This document shows positions 1-9,400 of a stretch of DNA of 64,000 bases, piece after piece. A program made the position numbers and the translations under genes. Source of the stretch: Lacunisphaera limnophila (GTDB lineage: Bacteria > Verrucomicrobiota > Verrucomicrobiia > Opitutales > Opitutaceae); the NCBI RefSeq assembly GCF_001746835.1, contig NZ_CP016094.1, positions 3,921,501 through 3,985,500 of the forward strand. Reading direction: 5' to 3'. A model generated the notes under the pieces. It searched no databases and was not told where the DNA came from. It saw only the letters and a list, made by a program, of their open reading frames with translations. Positions within the stretch are counted from its first letter, which is position 1, and the number at the start of each line of letters is the position of its first letter.

Positions 1-1499
1 GTCTCCTCCGGATCGGCCGGGCGGATGACGTCCAGGTTGGGAATCACGCGCAGGCCGGTGACGGTCTCGACCGGCTGGTGCGTGGGGCCGTCCTCCCCCA
101 CCCCGATGGAATCGTGGGTATAAATATAGAGGACGGGCAGCTTCGAGAGCGCGGCGATGCGCATCGAGGGACGCGAGTAGTCGGCGAACACCAGGAAGGT
201 CGCGCACGAGGTGCGGAAGATGCCGTCGTAGGCCACGCCGTTGTTGATGGCGGCCATGCCGTGCTCGCGGATGCCGTAGCGGAGGTTGCGGCCGGACCGG
301 TTGGTTTTCTCAAAATCCTTGTCGGCGGCGATGTAGTTGAGCGTCGAGCCGTGCAGGTCGGCGGAACCGGAGATGAGCAGCGGCAGCGCGGCGGCCACGG
401 GCTGCAGGACGTCCTTGCCGGCCGCGCGGGTGGCGAGCTTGGCGTCGGCGGCAAAGGCCGGGATCTTCGCGAGCAAGTCGGTGGCGCTGAGGCGGTCGTT
501 GCGCGAGTCGAGAAGCGCGGCCTTGTCGGGGTTGGCGGTGCGCCAGGCCTCGTAGGTCTTGCGCCACTTCGCGTAGGCGCGCTTGAGGCGCTTCTTGTGG
601 CCGGCGAAATACTCGCGGACCTCGGGGCTAACGTAGAAGTGCTCCGCGGGCAGGCCGAGGCCGGCGCGAGCGGCGTCGGCGAACTTCGCCCCACCCTCGC
701 CGTGGCCCTTCGAGGTGCCCTGCACCTCGGGAATGCCCTTGCCGATGATCGTCTTGGCAATGATCAGCTGCGGCTTGCCGGTCTTGGCCTTCTTGGCCTT
801 GGCCACGGCCTTGGCGATGGCGGCGAGATCGTGGCCGTCGGCCAGCGTTTGCACGTCCCAGCCGATGGACTTGAAGCGCGCGGCGGTGTTTTCGCCCTGG
901 GTCTTGTCCGCCATGGCGTCGAGGGTGACGTCATTCGAGTCGTAGATGAGGATGAGGTTGTCGAGGCCCTGGTGGCCGGCGAAGGCGACGGCCTCCATCG
1001 CGACGCCTTCCTGCATGCAACCGTCGCCGGCGAGGACGATGACGTGGTGGTCGAAGAGGACGTGCTCGGCGGTGTTGAAGCGCGCCTCGGCCATCTTGCC
1101 GGAGAGCGCCAGGCCCACGCCGTTGCCGATCCCCTGACCGAGCGGGCCGGTGGTGCACTCGACGCCGGGGGTCTCATGGAATTCCGGATGGCCGGGCGTT
1201 TTGCTGTGCAGGACGCGGAAGTTTTTCACCTCCTCCAGCGACAGGTCGTAGCCGCTGAGGTGGAGCCAGCTGTAGAGGAACATGGAGCCGTGGCCGGCGG
1301 AGAGGACGAAGCGGTCGCGGTTCAGCCAGCGGGGCTCGTCGGGGTTGTGGACCAGCGCGTGGCCATAGAGGACGGCGCCGATCTCGGCGGCGCCGAGGGG
1401 CAGACCCAGGTGGCCGGAGGAGCATTTGTGCACGGCATCGATGGCGAGGCCGCGGGCTTGGGCGGAGGCTTGGGCGAGAATCTCAGGATGGAGTTTCAT
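1..1499 (-). CDS. tkt: Transketolase, C-terminal part missing (runs off window)
   Basis: Thiamine-diphosphate enzyme moving two-carbon units between sugar phosphates in the non-oxidative pentose phosphate pathway (cytoplasm). The frame reads from ATG at 1499 ([20 protein letters not shown]) and stays open to base 1, about 499 codons, so roughly the last 160 residues of a normal 650-670 aa protein lie outside. Visible motifs are the cofactor-binding GDGCMQEG followed by the usual Asn stretch (LIYDSNDVT), the early [13 protein letters not shown] segment, and the second-domain [13 protein letters not shown] and GEDGPTHQP motifs. No strong Shine-Dalgarno precedes the ATG. The 3' end of the rpsP-trmD-rplS operon and its terminator lie upstream, so tkt probably has its own promoter in 1500-1577. 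Confidence 0.95.
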   Translation of the reverse strand, partial: MKLHPEILAQASAQARGLAIDAVHKCSSGHLGLPLGAAEIGAVLYGHALVHNPDEPRWLNRDRFVLSAGHGSMFLYSWLHLSGYDLSLEEVKNFRVLHSKTPGHPEFHETPGVECTTGPLGQGIGNGVGLALSGKMAEARFNTAEHVLFDHHVIVLAGDGCMQEGVAMEAVAFAGHQGLDNLILIYDSNDVTLDAMADKTQGENTAARFKSIGWDVQTLADGHDLAAIAKAVAKAKKAKTGKPQLIIAKTIIGKGIPEVQGTSKGHGEGGAKFADAARAGLGLPAEHFYVSPEVREYFAGHKKRLKRAYAKWRKTYEAWRTANPDKAALLDSRNDRLSATDLLAKIPAFAADAKLATRAAGKDVLQPVAAALPLLISGSADLHGSTLNYIAADKDFEKTNRSGRNLRYGIREHGMAAINNGVAYDGIFRTSCATFLVFADYSRPSMRIAALSKLPVLYIYTHDSIGVGEDGPTHQPVETVTGLRVIPNLDVIRPADPEE

Positions 1500-1577
1500 T
1501 GAGGAAAGGGGTCGGTTGGCGGGGGACGGGGAGTGAACCAGCGGCCGGAAGCCGCTGCAAAGCTCATTTTTAGGCAT

Positions 1578-1603
1578 AAAAAAAGCGAGCCCGCGGGCTC
1601 GCT
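1578..1603 (-). terminator. Rho-independent terminator of the rplS operon
   Basis: A perfect 20-bp palindrome (AGCGAGCCCG/CGGGCTCGCT, 1584-1603) lies 26 bp after the rplS stop. On the minus strand it is followed by an unbroken run of T (complement of the A run from 1578). This is a textbook intrinsic terminator and separates the ribosomal-protein operon from tkt. Confidence 0.9.
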
Positions 1604-1629
1604 CTTGTTCACTCTATAGACGCCGGGCG

Positions 1630-1995
1630 TCAGGCCTTGGCCTCGTCGTAGCGCTTTTCCTTCACGGCCATGGCGGCCTTGCCGGTGCGGTCGCGGAGAT
1701 AATAGAGGCGGGCCCGGCCGTTCTCGGCGTTCTTCTCCACCTCGATCTTCTCGACGTTGGGGGAGTTGACGGGAAACACCTTCTCCACGCCCTCGCCGTA
1801 GCTGATGCGGCGCACGGTGAAAGTCTCGTGGATGCCGCTGCCCTTGTGGGCGATGACGACACCGGCGAAAATCTGGGTCCGCTCCTTGTCACCCTCGCGC
1901 ACCTTGGTGTGCACACGGACGCCGTCGCCGACCTTGAAGGGGGCAGTGGCAGTTTTCACCTGAGCGGCGGTGATGTCTTTGATGATCTGGTTCAT
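1630..1995 (-). CDS. rplS: 50S ribosomal protein L19
   Basis: Ribosomal protein at the 30S/50S interface. The 121-aa product starts MNQIIKDITAAQ and carries the typical VGDGVRVHTKVREGDKERTQ and VRRISYGEGVEKVFPVNSP segments, with a KAMxxRxRxGKAA-like end (YYLRDRTGKAAMAVKEKR). Length fits the family (about 115-120). The ATG at 1995 overlaps the trmD stop by four bases (ATGA), which decides the start and suggests translational coupling. A longer in-frame reading upstream would only reuse trmD sequence. Confidence 0.97.
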   Translation of the reverse strand: MNQIIKDITAAQVKTATAPFKVGDGVRVHTKVREGDKERTQIFAGVVIAHKGSGIHETFTVRRISYGEGVEKVFPVNSPNVEKIEVEKNAENGRARLYYLRDRTGKAAMAVKEKRYDEAKA

Positions 1996-2669
1996 GGCTG
2001 TTTTTTTAGTAAATCGGGACGAAACTTGGCGGTCTTTTCCAACTGCTGCGCGTGCCGCCACTTCTCGATTTCGCCGTGGTTGCCCTGGAGGAGCACTTCC
2101 GGAACGGACAGGCCGCGGTAAACGGCGGGACGCGTGTAATTGGGAAAGTCGAGCAAGTTGCGGGTGAAACTTTCGCTGGTCAACGACTTTTCTTCACCGA
2201 GCACACCGGGAATGAAACGGGCCAGCGCATCGATCACCACGGCGGCCGCCAGCGTGCCGTTGGTGAGCACATAATCACCGATGCTGATCTCCTCGTCGAT
2301 GACCGTGTCCCGGATGCGCTGGTCGATCCCCTCGTAGTGGCCGCTCAGCAGGATAAGATGTTGTTGCTTCGAGAGCTCCTCGGCCTTGGCGGTCGTAAAA
2401 GGCACGCCGTCCGGGGTCAGGTAGATGCGCCGGCAGCCCGGGGACTGCAGTGCCTCGATCGCCGCACAGATCGGCTCGCATTTCATGACCATGCCCGCCC
2501 CACCCCCGAACGGACGGTCGTCGGTCGTCCGGTGCTTGTCCGTCGCCCAGTCGCGCGTGTTGTGGACGTTGATCTCGAGGAGCTTCGCCTCGCGGGCGCG
2601 TCCCAGCATGCTCTCGGATAAAAACCCCTCGAGCATGCCCGGGAAAAGGGTCAGGACGTCGACGCGCAT
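1992..2669 (-). CDS. trmD: tRNA (guanine37-N1)-methyltransferase
   Basis: SPOUT-family enzyme methylating G37 of tRNAs, using S-adenosylmethionine, which prevents frameshifting. I start it at ATG 2669 (MRVDVLTLFPGM). A TTG five codons upstream would fall in the U tract of the terminator-like hairpin at 2686-2712. Visible motifs are the N-terminal LTLFPGMLEGF, DDRPFGGGAGMVMKCEP, the cofactor knot region LLSGHYEGIDQRI, EISIGDYVLTNGTLAA, and the C-terminal YTRPAVYRGLSVPEVL. The length of 225 aa is slightly short for the family. It is coupled to rplS by a 4-bp overlap. The rimM gene usually found between rpsP and trmD is absent here. Confidence 0.97.
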   Translation of the reverse strand: MRVDVLTLFPGMLEGFLSESMLGRAREAKLLEINVHNTRDWATDKHRTTDDRPFGGGAGMVMKCEPICAAIEALQSPGCRRIYLTPDGVPFTTAKAEELSKQQHLILLSGHYEGIDQRIRDTVIDEEISIGDYVLTNGTLAAAVVIDALARFIPGVLGEEKSLTSESFTRNLLDFPNYTRPAVYRGLSVPEVLLQGNHGEIEKWRHAQQLEKTAKFRPDLLKKQP

Positions 2670-2685
2670 GGCGGGATGATCCAAT

Positions 2686-2712
2686 AAAAAAGGTCCGGCG
2701 CGAGCCGAACCT
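2686..2712 (-). terminator. Terminator/attenuator-like hairpin between rpsP and trmD
   Basis: On the minus strand the arms AGGTTCGGC and GCCGGACCT (2712-2704 and 2699-2691) form a 9-bp stem with one G-U pair and a 4-nt loop, followed directly by six T. It lies between the rpsP stop (2740) and the trmD start (2669), so read-through would set the rpsP:trmD ratio. It has the form of an intrinsic terminator; partial termination is an inference. Confidence 0.75.
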
Positions 2713-2739
2713 CGGGGGATTCACCGGTGGCGGCGAAAC

Positions 2740-3009
2740 TCAGGCGGTCGCGGGGGCGGCGGCGGCAGCGGCCCGCTTGGCGCGCTTGATCATCGAGTGC
2801 ATGGTCGCGGTCGGCTTGGCTCCCTTGGAGATCCAGTAGTCGACGCGGTCGAGCTTGATGGTCATCTGCTTGCCCTTGGCGTTGGGATTGTAGGCGCCGA
2901 TCTGCTCGACGGCATCGCCATCACGGCGGGAGCGTTCCTCGGCGACGACGACGCGGTAGTGCGGTTCGTTCTTGGTGCCGACGCGGGAAAGACGGATTTT
3001 AAGGGCCAT
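2740..3009 (-). CDS. rpsP: 30S ribosomal protein S16
   Basis: Small-subunit assembly protein of 89 aa, starting MALKIRLSRVGTKNEPHYRV, with the family signature GxYNP (IGAYNPNAKG) and the KLDRVDYWISKGAKPT segment. The C-terminus is an Ala/Lys-rich tail. It is the first gene of the rpsP-trmD-rplS unit and is divergent from ychF across 128 bp that should hold both promoters. A terminator-like hairpin follows it. Confidence 0.97.
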   Translation of the reverse strand: MALKIRLSRVGTKNEPHYRVVVAEERSRRDGDAVEQIGAYNPNAKGKQMTIKLDRVDYWISKGAKPTATMHSMIKRAKRAAAAAAPATA

Positions 3010-3137
3010 TTGATGTATCAGTTAACGTACGGGAGACGGGATTTGGTTTGGAAAAGGGTCAGAATGGACGGAACAACTTTGCCCTTGTCAAGCCCCCAGT
3101 GCCCCCGCTGAGTTCGACCCTTAACGCCTCCTATTTT

Positions 3138-4241
3138 ATGCTTAAAGCCGGTATCGTCGGTCTCCCCAACGTGGGCAAGTCCACCCTTTTCAACGCCCTC
3201 ACCCGCTCCCGCAAGGCCGAGGCCGCCAATTATCCGTTCTGCACGATCGACCCCAATGTCGGCGTGGTGATCGTCCCCGACGAGCGCGCCTACGTGCTCA
3301 AGGAGATCGCCAAGACGAATGTGGTCGTCCCCGCCGCCATCGAGTTCGTGGACATCGCCGGCCTCGTCGCCGGCGCCAGCAAGGGCGAGGGCCTGGGCAA
3401 CCAGTTCCTGGCCAACATCCGCGAGGTCGACGCCATCGTGCAGGTGGTGCGCTGCTTTGAGGATTCCGACGTGGTCCACACCATGGGTGGCGTCGACCCG
3501 GTGCGTGACATCGAGGTGATCACCACCGAGCTCGTGCTGGCCGACCTCGATGCTGTGGCCAAGCGCATGACCAAGACGCAAAAGGCGGCGAAGGCCGGTG
3601 ACAAGGACGCCGCCGCCGAGCTCGCCCTGCTGCTGAAGCTCGAGCCGCACCTCAACGCCGGCAAGACCGCCAATACCCTTCCTGCCACCCCCGAGGAGGT
3701 CGCGCAGATGAAGCTCATCCAGCTCCTGACGGCCAAACCTGTGCTCTTCGCCTGCAATGTCGCCGAGAGTGATCTCGCCACCGCCGAGCAAAATCCGTTC
3801 GTCCAGAAGGTCGCCGAGTACGTGCGCACCCATCACGACGCCGCCTACGTGCCGATCAGCGCCAAGATCGAGGCCGAGCTCATCGACCTCCCGCCCGAGG
3901 AAGCCAGGGCTTTCCTCAAGGACCTCGGCGTCGACGACTCCGGCGTGTCCTCCCTCATCAAGGGCACCTACGGCCTCCTCGGCCTTCAGACCTACTTCAC
4001 CGCCGGCGAAAAGGAAGTTCGCTGCTGGACCATCGTGAAGGGCTGGAAAGCCCCCCAGGCCGCCGGCGTCATCCACACCGATTTCGAGAAGGGCTTCATC
4101 AAGGCTGAAATTGTCAGCTACGAGGATCTTACGCGCCTGGGCAGCGTCGCGGCCGCCCGTGAGGCCGGCAAATACCGCCTCGAGGGCAAGGAATACGTCT
4201 TCAAGGATGGCGACGTGGCCCTCTTCCGATTTAACAACTAA
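3138..4241 (+). CDS. ychF: Redox-regulated ATPase YchF (Obg family)
   Basis: Ribosome-associated P-loop NTPase of the Obg/YchF subfamily, which prefers ATP. I chose ATG 3138 (MLKAGIVGLPNVGKST) because the nucleotide-binding loop must sit at residues 8-16; the frame extends 30 codons upstream into non-conserved sequence. Also visible are the YPFCTIDPNVGVV switch region, FVDIAGLVAGASKGEGLGN (G3), and the C-terminal TGS-like domain ending FKDGDVALFRFNN. The length of 367 aa matches E. coli YchF (363). It is a single gene, divergent from rpsP. Confidence 0.96.
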   Translation: MLKAGIVGLPNVGKSTLFNALTRSRKAEAANYPFCTIDPNVGVVIVPDERAYVLKEIAKTNVVVPAAIEFVDIAGLVAGASKGEGLGNQFLANIREVDAIVQVVRCFEDSDVVHTMGGVDPVRDIEVITTELVLADLDAVAKRMTKTQKAAKAGDKDAAAELALLLKLEPHLNAGKTANTLPATPEEVAQMKLIQLLTAKPVLFACNVAESDLATAEQNPFVQKVAEYVRTHHDAAYVPISAKIEAELIDLPPEEARAFLKDLGVDDSGVSSLIKGTYGLLGLQTYFTAGEKEVRCWTIVKGWKAPQAAGVIHTDFEKGFIKAEIVSYEDLTRLGSVAAAREAGKYRLEGKEYVFKDGDVALFRFNN

Positions 4242-4278
4242 TCGAGCTGGTCAGGCTTATACCGTGGATTACCCCGGT

Positions 4279-4306
4279 TAAACATAGGTACAATTACCTA
4301 TGTTTA
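4279..4306. repeat. 12-bp AT-rich inverted repeat
   Basis: TAAACATAGGTA and TACCTATGTTTA flank a 4-nt CAAT spacer: a perfect inverted repeat 37 bp after the ychF stop and 57 bp before the PEP-CTERM start. There is no T run after it, so it is a poor intrinsic terminator. It stands out by base composition from the surrounding GC-rich DNA and could be an operator for the downstream surface-protein gene. Confidence 0.6.
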
Positions 4307-4363
4307 CATTTGAGATTTAGCGGCCTGTGCCGATAATGGCCATAGCAGTCCCTGATTGCTGCT

Positions 4364-6361
4364 ATGATCCGCTGTCTTTGTGCATTAAAGCAACGCCCCC
4401 TTTCAACCTGCTGGTTGCAAGGGTTGCTCCTGCTTTTAATTTTAAGCTCCTCTTTATCAGCGCAAAGCACGCTTTACTGGGACCTCAACGGCACGACCTC
4501 CGGTGCTGGCAGCACACCCACCGGGACCTGGTCATCGGCCACAAGCAATTGGAACAGCAGCTTCTGGGGCACATCTAGCACGGTCAAGTGGACCAGCGGA
4601 TCCAACGCGGTCTTCAGCGCGGGCTTCGATGCGACCAATGCCTACACCGTCACGGTTTCGGGCACGCAAAACCTCTCCAGCCTGACTGTTTCCATGGGAC
4701 AACCGACGTTCACCGGCGGGACCCTGAACTTCAACGACACGTCACCCGACATTTGGACGATCTCCGGGAGCACGGCGACCATCAACAGCGCTATCACGGG
4801 GACCAATGGCCTCACCAAAAGCGGAGCTGGCACGCTCTATCTCGGTGGCTCCGCGAAGACCTACACCGGGACCACGACGGTCAGTGCCGGCACCGTTCAG
4901 CTCAATGCCAGCAACATTCTCGCTGACACCACGGCCCTGTCCGTGGAAACCGATGGCACCTTCTCCCTCGACTGGGGCGTCAGCGAGACCATCGGCTCCC
5001 TGTCCGGCAGCGGCACTGTGAATTTCCGGACCGGCACGTTCACCACCGGAAACTCGGCCAACACCACCTTCTCCGGCACGCTGGAGGACAGCTACGGCAC
5101 GTTCGTCAAACAGGGGACCGGCACGCTCACGCTCTCCGGAGCGAATACCTACAGCGGGGTCACCACCATCAACGCGGGTGCCATCGTGGCGGCCAGCAAT
5201 ACCGCCCTCGGTTCCTCCACCTACGGCAATAGCATCGCGAGCGGCGCCGCCCTCCACCTGCAGGGAGGCATTGCGGTGACCGAGGGCCAGTTTTCCGTGG
5301 CCGGCACCGGGGTGGGCGGCACGGGCGCCATCCGCAATCTCAGCGGGAACAACTCGCTCGATGCCGCGTTGGATCTCACCAGCAACACCACAATCTCCGC
5401 CGACGCCGGCACCCTCACCGCCTCCGGCCAGGTCAATCTCGGCGCCAACACCCTCACCGTGTCCGGTGCCGGCAACACCACGCTCAGCGGCAGCATCACG
5501 AACAGCGGCGCCCTCACCAAGACCGGCACCGGCACCCTCGCGCTCACCGGTTCCTCCGCCAACTCCTTCGGCGGCGCCCTCAACCTGAACAGCGGCACCG
5601 TCGCTCTGGGCAAGACCGCCGGCACCGTGGCCCTCGCCGGCAGCGCGATCAACATTGGCGACGGCGCGGGCGCCGCCTCCTCCGCCGTGCTCCGCCTCGA
5701 CGCCAGCAACCAGATCGCCGACTACGCCGGCCTGATCACCGTCAACACCGACGGCGTCCTGCAGGTGAACAACTTCACCGAAAGCATCAACACCATCGGC
5801 GGCACCGGCCTCATCGACCTCTCGACCAGCGGCTACCTCACCGTCGGCATCAACTCCGGCTCCTCGACCTTCGGCGGTTCGATCGCCGGCACCGGCACCC
5901 TCGAAAAAGCCGGCGCGGGCACCCTGACTTTCACCAGCGACATCGCGATCGCGGGCACCCTGACCCTCAGCGGCGGCACCCTCGCCCTGAGCAACGCCGA
6001 TCTCTCCGCCGGCACGCTGCTCGTCACGGGCAACTCCATCATCGACTTCGGCGGGACCTCCTCCCTCGACATCACCAACCTGACGATCAGCGCCGGCGTC
6101 ACGCTGACCATCCAAAATTGGGCCACGGCCACCGATTATTTCTTCACCCAATTCTGGACCGGCGCGACCTTCAACACCGCGGGCTCCAGCCCCATGAACC
6201 AGGTCGTTTTCAGCGGTTTCTCGGGCAACAACACCTCTTGGCATGCTTACGATAACCAGATCACTCCGGTCCCCGAGCCCGCCACCTATGGCGCCGGCCT
6301 GCTGGCGTGCCTGGTCGCCACCACCCTGATTCGCCGCCGCCTGGCCTTACGCCGTCGTTAA
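4364..6361 (+). CDS. PEP-CTERM protein with autotransporter-associated beta-strand repeats
   Basis: Predicted exported surface or matrix protein of 665 aa. An N-terminal hydrophobic signal (LLLLLILSSSLSAQS, about residues 20-34) is followed by Gly/Thr/Ser-rich beta-strand repeats of the form GTGTLTLSGANTYSG-TTINAG, a parallel beta-helix pattern. The C-terminus has the exosortase sorting signal: VPEPATYGAGL, a hydrophobic stretch, then Arg-rich RRRLALRRR. Known from the family: PEP-CTERM proteins are processed by an exosortase at the cell envelope. No exosortase gene is in the window. The next gene is a paralogue with the same ending (FFTQFWTGAT...SPMNQ...F). Ligand or role is unknown. The ATG at 4364 gives a complete signal peptide; no clear RBS. 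Confidence 0.85.
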   Translation: MIRCLCALKQRPLSTCWLQGLLLLLILSSSLSAQSTLYWDLNGTTSGAGSTPTGTWSSATSNWNSSFWGTSSTVKWTSGSNAVFSAGFDATNAYTVTVSGTQNLSSLTVSMGQPTFTGGTLNFNDTSPDIWTISGSTATINSAITGTNGLTKSGAGTLYLGGSAKTYTGTTTVSAGTVQLNASNILADTTALSVETDGTFSLDWGVSETIGSLSGSGTVNFRTGTFTTGNSANTTFSGTLEDSYGTFVKQGTGTLTLSGANTYSGVTTINAGAIVAASNTALGSSTYGNSIASGAALHLQGGIAVTEGQFSVAGTGVGGTGAIRNLSGNNSLDAALDLTSNTTISADAGTLTASGQVNLGANTLTVSGAGNTTLSGSITNSGALTKTGTGTLALTGSSANSFGGALNLNSGTVALGKTAGTVALAGSAINIGDGAGAASSAVLRLDASNQIADYAGLITVNTDGVLQVNNFTESINTIGGTGLIDLSTSGYLTVGINSGSSTFGGSIAGTGTLEKAGAGTLTFTSDIAIAGTLTLSGGTLALSNADLSAGTLLVTGNSIIDFGGTSSLDITNLTISAGVTLTIQNWATATDYFFTQFWTGATFNTAGSSPMNQVVFSGFSGNNTSWHAYDNQITPVPEPATYGAGLLACLVATTLIRRRLALRRR

Positions 6362-6405
6362 ACCCCGGTTTCGCCCTCTCAAAACGATCCTTGTCGGCAC
6401 CCCAT

Positions 6406-6436
6406 ACCGGAGGTATAGTATAGACGTCCCTCCGGT
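6406..6436. repeat. Inverted repeat just before the second PEP-CTERM gene
   Basis: ACCGGAGG (6406-6413) and CCTCCGGT (6429-6436) form an 8-bp inverted repeat with a 15-nt AT-rich spacer that ends three bases before the ATG at 6439. In RNA it would form a hairpin that pairs the only GGAGG sequence near the start, so it may affect translation. This is an inference from sequence only. Confidence 0.45.
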
Positions 6437-6438
6437 TA

Positions 6439-9400
6439 ATGCTCGTCGCTTCCCAACTGCTTGGTCGTACGTTTACTGCGCCCAATCGAGGACGCAGACT
6501 CTCCTTCGTGGCAGCGCTGCTTGGCTCGTTGCTCTGCGGCACCAGGTTGCTCGCCCAAATCTGGACCGGGGCCACCGACGCAACCTGGTCGACGGCAGGC
6601 AATTGGACCGGCGGGGTTCCCGGCGCCGCCGCCACCGCCACCTTCAACAGCACCACGCCCAACGACCCGAACCTCACCGGCGCGGCCGCGGTCGGCCAAG
6701 TGCTCTTCGCCAGCGGGGCGGACGCCGAGATTTTTACCGGTCTGGCCCTCACCCTTAACGGGGTCAGCACCATCGGCCTCGATAACCAGTCCGGTCTCAC
6801 CCAGACATTCAACAATACGCTGATCGTCGCGACCGCCCAGACTTGGAACGCCACCAGCGGCAATCTGGCTTTCAGCGCCGTCACCCTGAACAATAATCTG
6901 ACCCTGGCTGGGGCCGGTGATTTCACCTTTAACGGTTCCTTGCTGCTCAACGGGGGCAGTCGCACCCTGACCAACGACGCCACCGGCACGGTGCTCCTGG
7001 CCGGCGGCATCACTGGCAACACCCGCACCCTGACCGTGGCCGGTTCGGGCGATACCGCGATCACCGGCGCGATCACCACCACCACCGGCGGCCTGAACAA
7101 GACCGGCACCGGCACCCTCACCCTCTCCGGGGCCAACACCAACACCGGTGCCACCACCGTCGGCACCGCCGCCGGCACGTCCGGCGGCACCCTTCGCCTC
7201 GGAGCCGCCAACATCCTGGCCAACGCCACCACCACCGTCTTTGCCGGCACCCTCGACCTGAACAACCACGACGAGACCATCGGCGCCCTCACCCTCGGCG
7301 GTGGCGCCGCCGGCACCACCGCCACCGTCACCACCGGCTCCGGCACCCTCACCCTCGGGGGCAACGTCACCTACACCAACACCAACAATCCCGACGGCGC
7401 CACGATCGCCGGCAACCTCGCCCTCGGCGGCGCCAACCGCACCTTCACCGTCGGCAACAGCACCGCCGTCACGGACGACCTCCTCATTTCCGCCGTCATC
7501 TCCGGCACCAACGCCCTGAACAAGGCCGGCACCGGCACCCTCGTCCTCACCGGCGCGAACACCTACACCGGTGCCACCAACGTCAACGCCGGCGTGCTCA
7601 ACATCCGTCACGCCGACGCCCTCGGCACGACCGCCGCCGGCACCACCGTCACCACCGGCGAGGAACTCCAGCTCCAGGGCGGCATCGCCGTCGGCGCCGA
7701 GGCCCTCAACCTCACCGGCTCCGGCGTGAGCAACACCGGCGCTCTCCGCAACATCTCCGGCACCAACTCCTACGCCGGCGCTCTCACCCTCGCCGGCGCC
7801 ACCCGCATCACCGCTGATGCCGGCGCGCTCACCCTTTCCGGCGGCATAACGGCGGCCAACCAGGCCCTCACCCTGGCCGGAGCCGGGGACCTGACTCTGA
7901 GCGGCGCCATGAACCTGGGTAGCGCCACCCTTACCAAACTCGACGCCGGTGCCCTCACCCTCTCCGGCACCAATTCGTCCACCGGTGCCACCACCATCGG
8001 TACCGCGGGCGGCACGGCCACCGGGACCGTCCAGCTCGGCGCGGCCAACGCCCTCGCCAGCGGCACGCTCACCCTCTACGCCGGCACCGTCGATCTGAAC
8101 AACTTCAACGACACCATCGGCGCCCTCACCCTCGGCGGCGGTGCTGCCGGCACCACCGCCACCGTGACCACGGGCTCCGGCACCCTCACTCTCGGCGGCA
8201 ACGTCACCTATACCAATACCAACAACCCCAACGGCGCCTCGATCTCCGGCAACCTCGCCCTCGGCGGGGCGAACCGGACCTTCCTCATCGGCAACAGCAC
8301 CGCCGTGGCCGACGACCTCGCCATCGCCGCCGTCATCTCCGGCGCCAACGCCATCACCAAGACCGGCACCGGCACCCTCGTGTTCACGGGCGCCAACACC
8401 TACACCGGCGCCACCAACATCAACGCCGGCGTGCTCAACATCCGCCACAGCGACGCCCTAGGCACGACCGCCGCCGGCACCACCGTCACCACCGGCGAGG
8501 AACTCCAACTCCAGGGCGGCATCGCCGTCGGCGCCGAAGCCCTCAACCTCACGGGCACCGGCGTGAGCAACACCGGCGCCCTCCGCAACATCTCCGGCAC
8601 CAACTCCTACGCCGGCGCTCTCACCCTCGCCGGCGCCACCCGCATCACCGCTGATGCCGGCGCGCTCACCCTTTCCGGCGGCATCACGGCGGCCAACCAG
8701 GCCCTCACGGTGGCCGGCGCCGGCGACCTGACCCTGAGCGGTGCCATGAATCTGGGCAGCGCCACCCTCACCAAACTCGACGCCGGCACCCTCGCCCTGG
8801 CCGGCACCAACTCCTCCAGCGGTGCCACCACCATCGGCACCGCAGGCGGCGCCACCACCGGGACCGTCCAACTCGGCGCGGCCAACGGTCTCGCCAGCGG
8901 CACCCTCACCCTCTACGCCGGCACCGTCGACCTGAACAACTTCAACGACACCATCGGCGCCCTTGCCCTCGGCGGCGGCGCCACGGGCACGACCGCCACC
9001 GTGGCCACCGGCTCCGGCACCCTCACTCTCGGCGGCAACGTGAGCTACTCCGCCACCAACAACGCCAACGGCGCCACGATCTCCGGCCAGCTCGATCTGG
9101 GCGGCGCGAACCGCACCTTCAACATTGGCAACAGCACCGCCGTCGTCGACGACCTCGTCATCTCCGCCGACATCTCCGGCGCCAACGCGATCAGCAAGAT
9201 CACCAGCGGGGGCACCCTCGTGCTCTCGGGCGCCAACACCTACTCCGGCGCCACCACCGTCAGCAACGGCGTGCTCAACCTGCGCTCCGGCACCGCCCTC
9301 GGGGCGACCACCGCCGGCACCACCGTCAGCTCCGGCGCGGCCCTCGAGTTGCAGGGCGGCATCAACGTCGGCGCCGAGGCCCTGTCGGTCGCCGGCACCG

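Noticed and set aside
6436-8448. 670-codon minus-strand frame opposite the beta-repeat gene
   Set aside because: Shadow of a Gly/Thr/Ala repeat gene. The periodicity merely mirrors the 837-bp repeat on the other strand.
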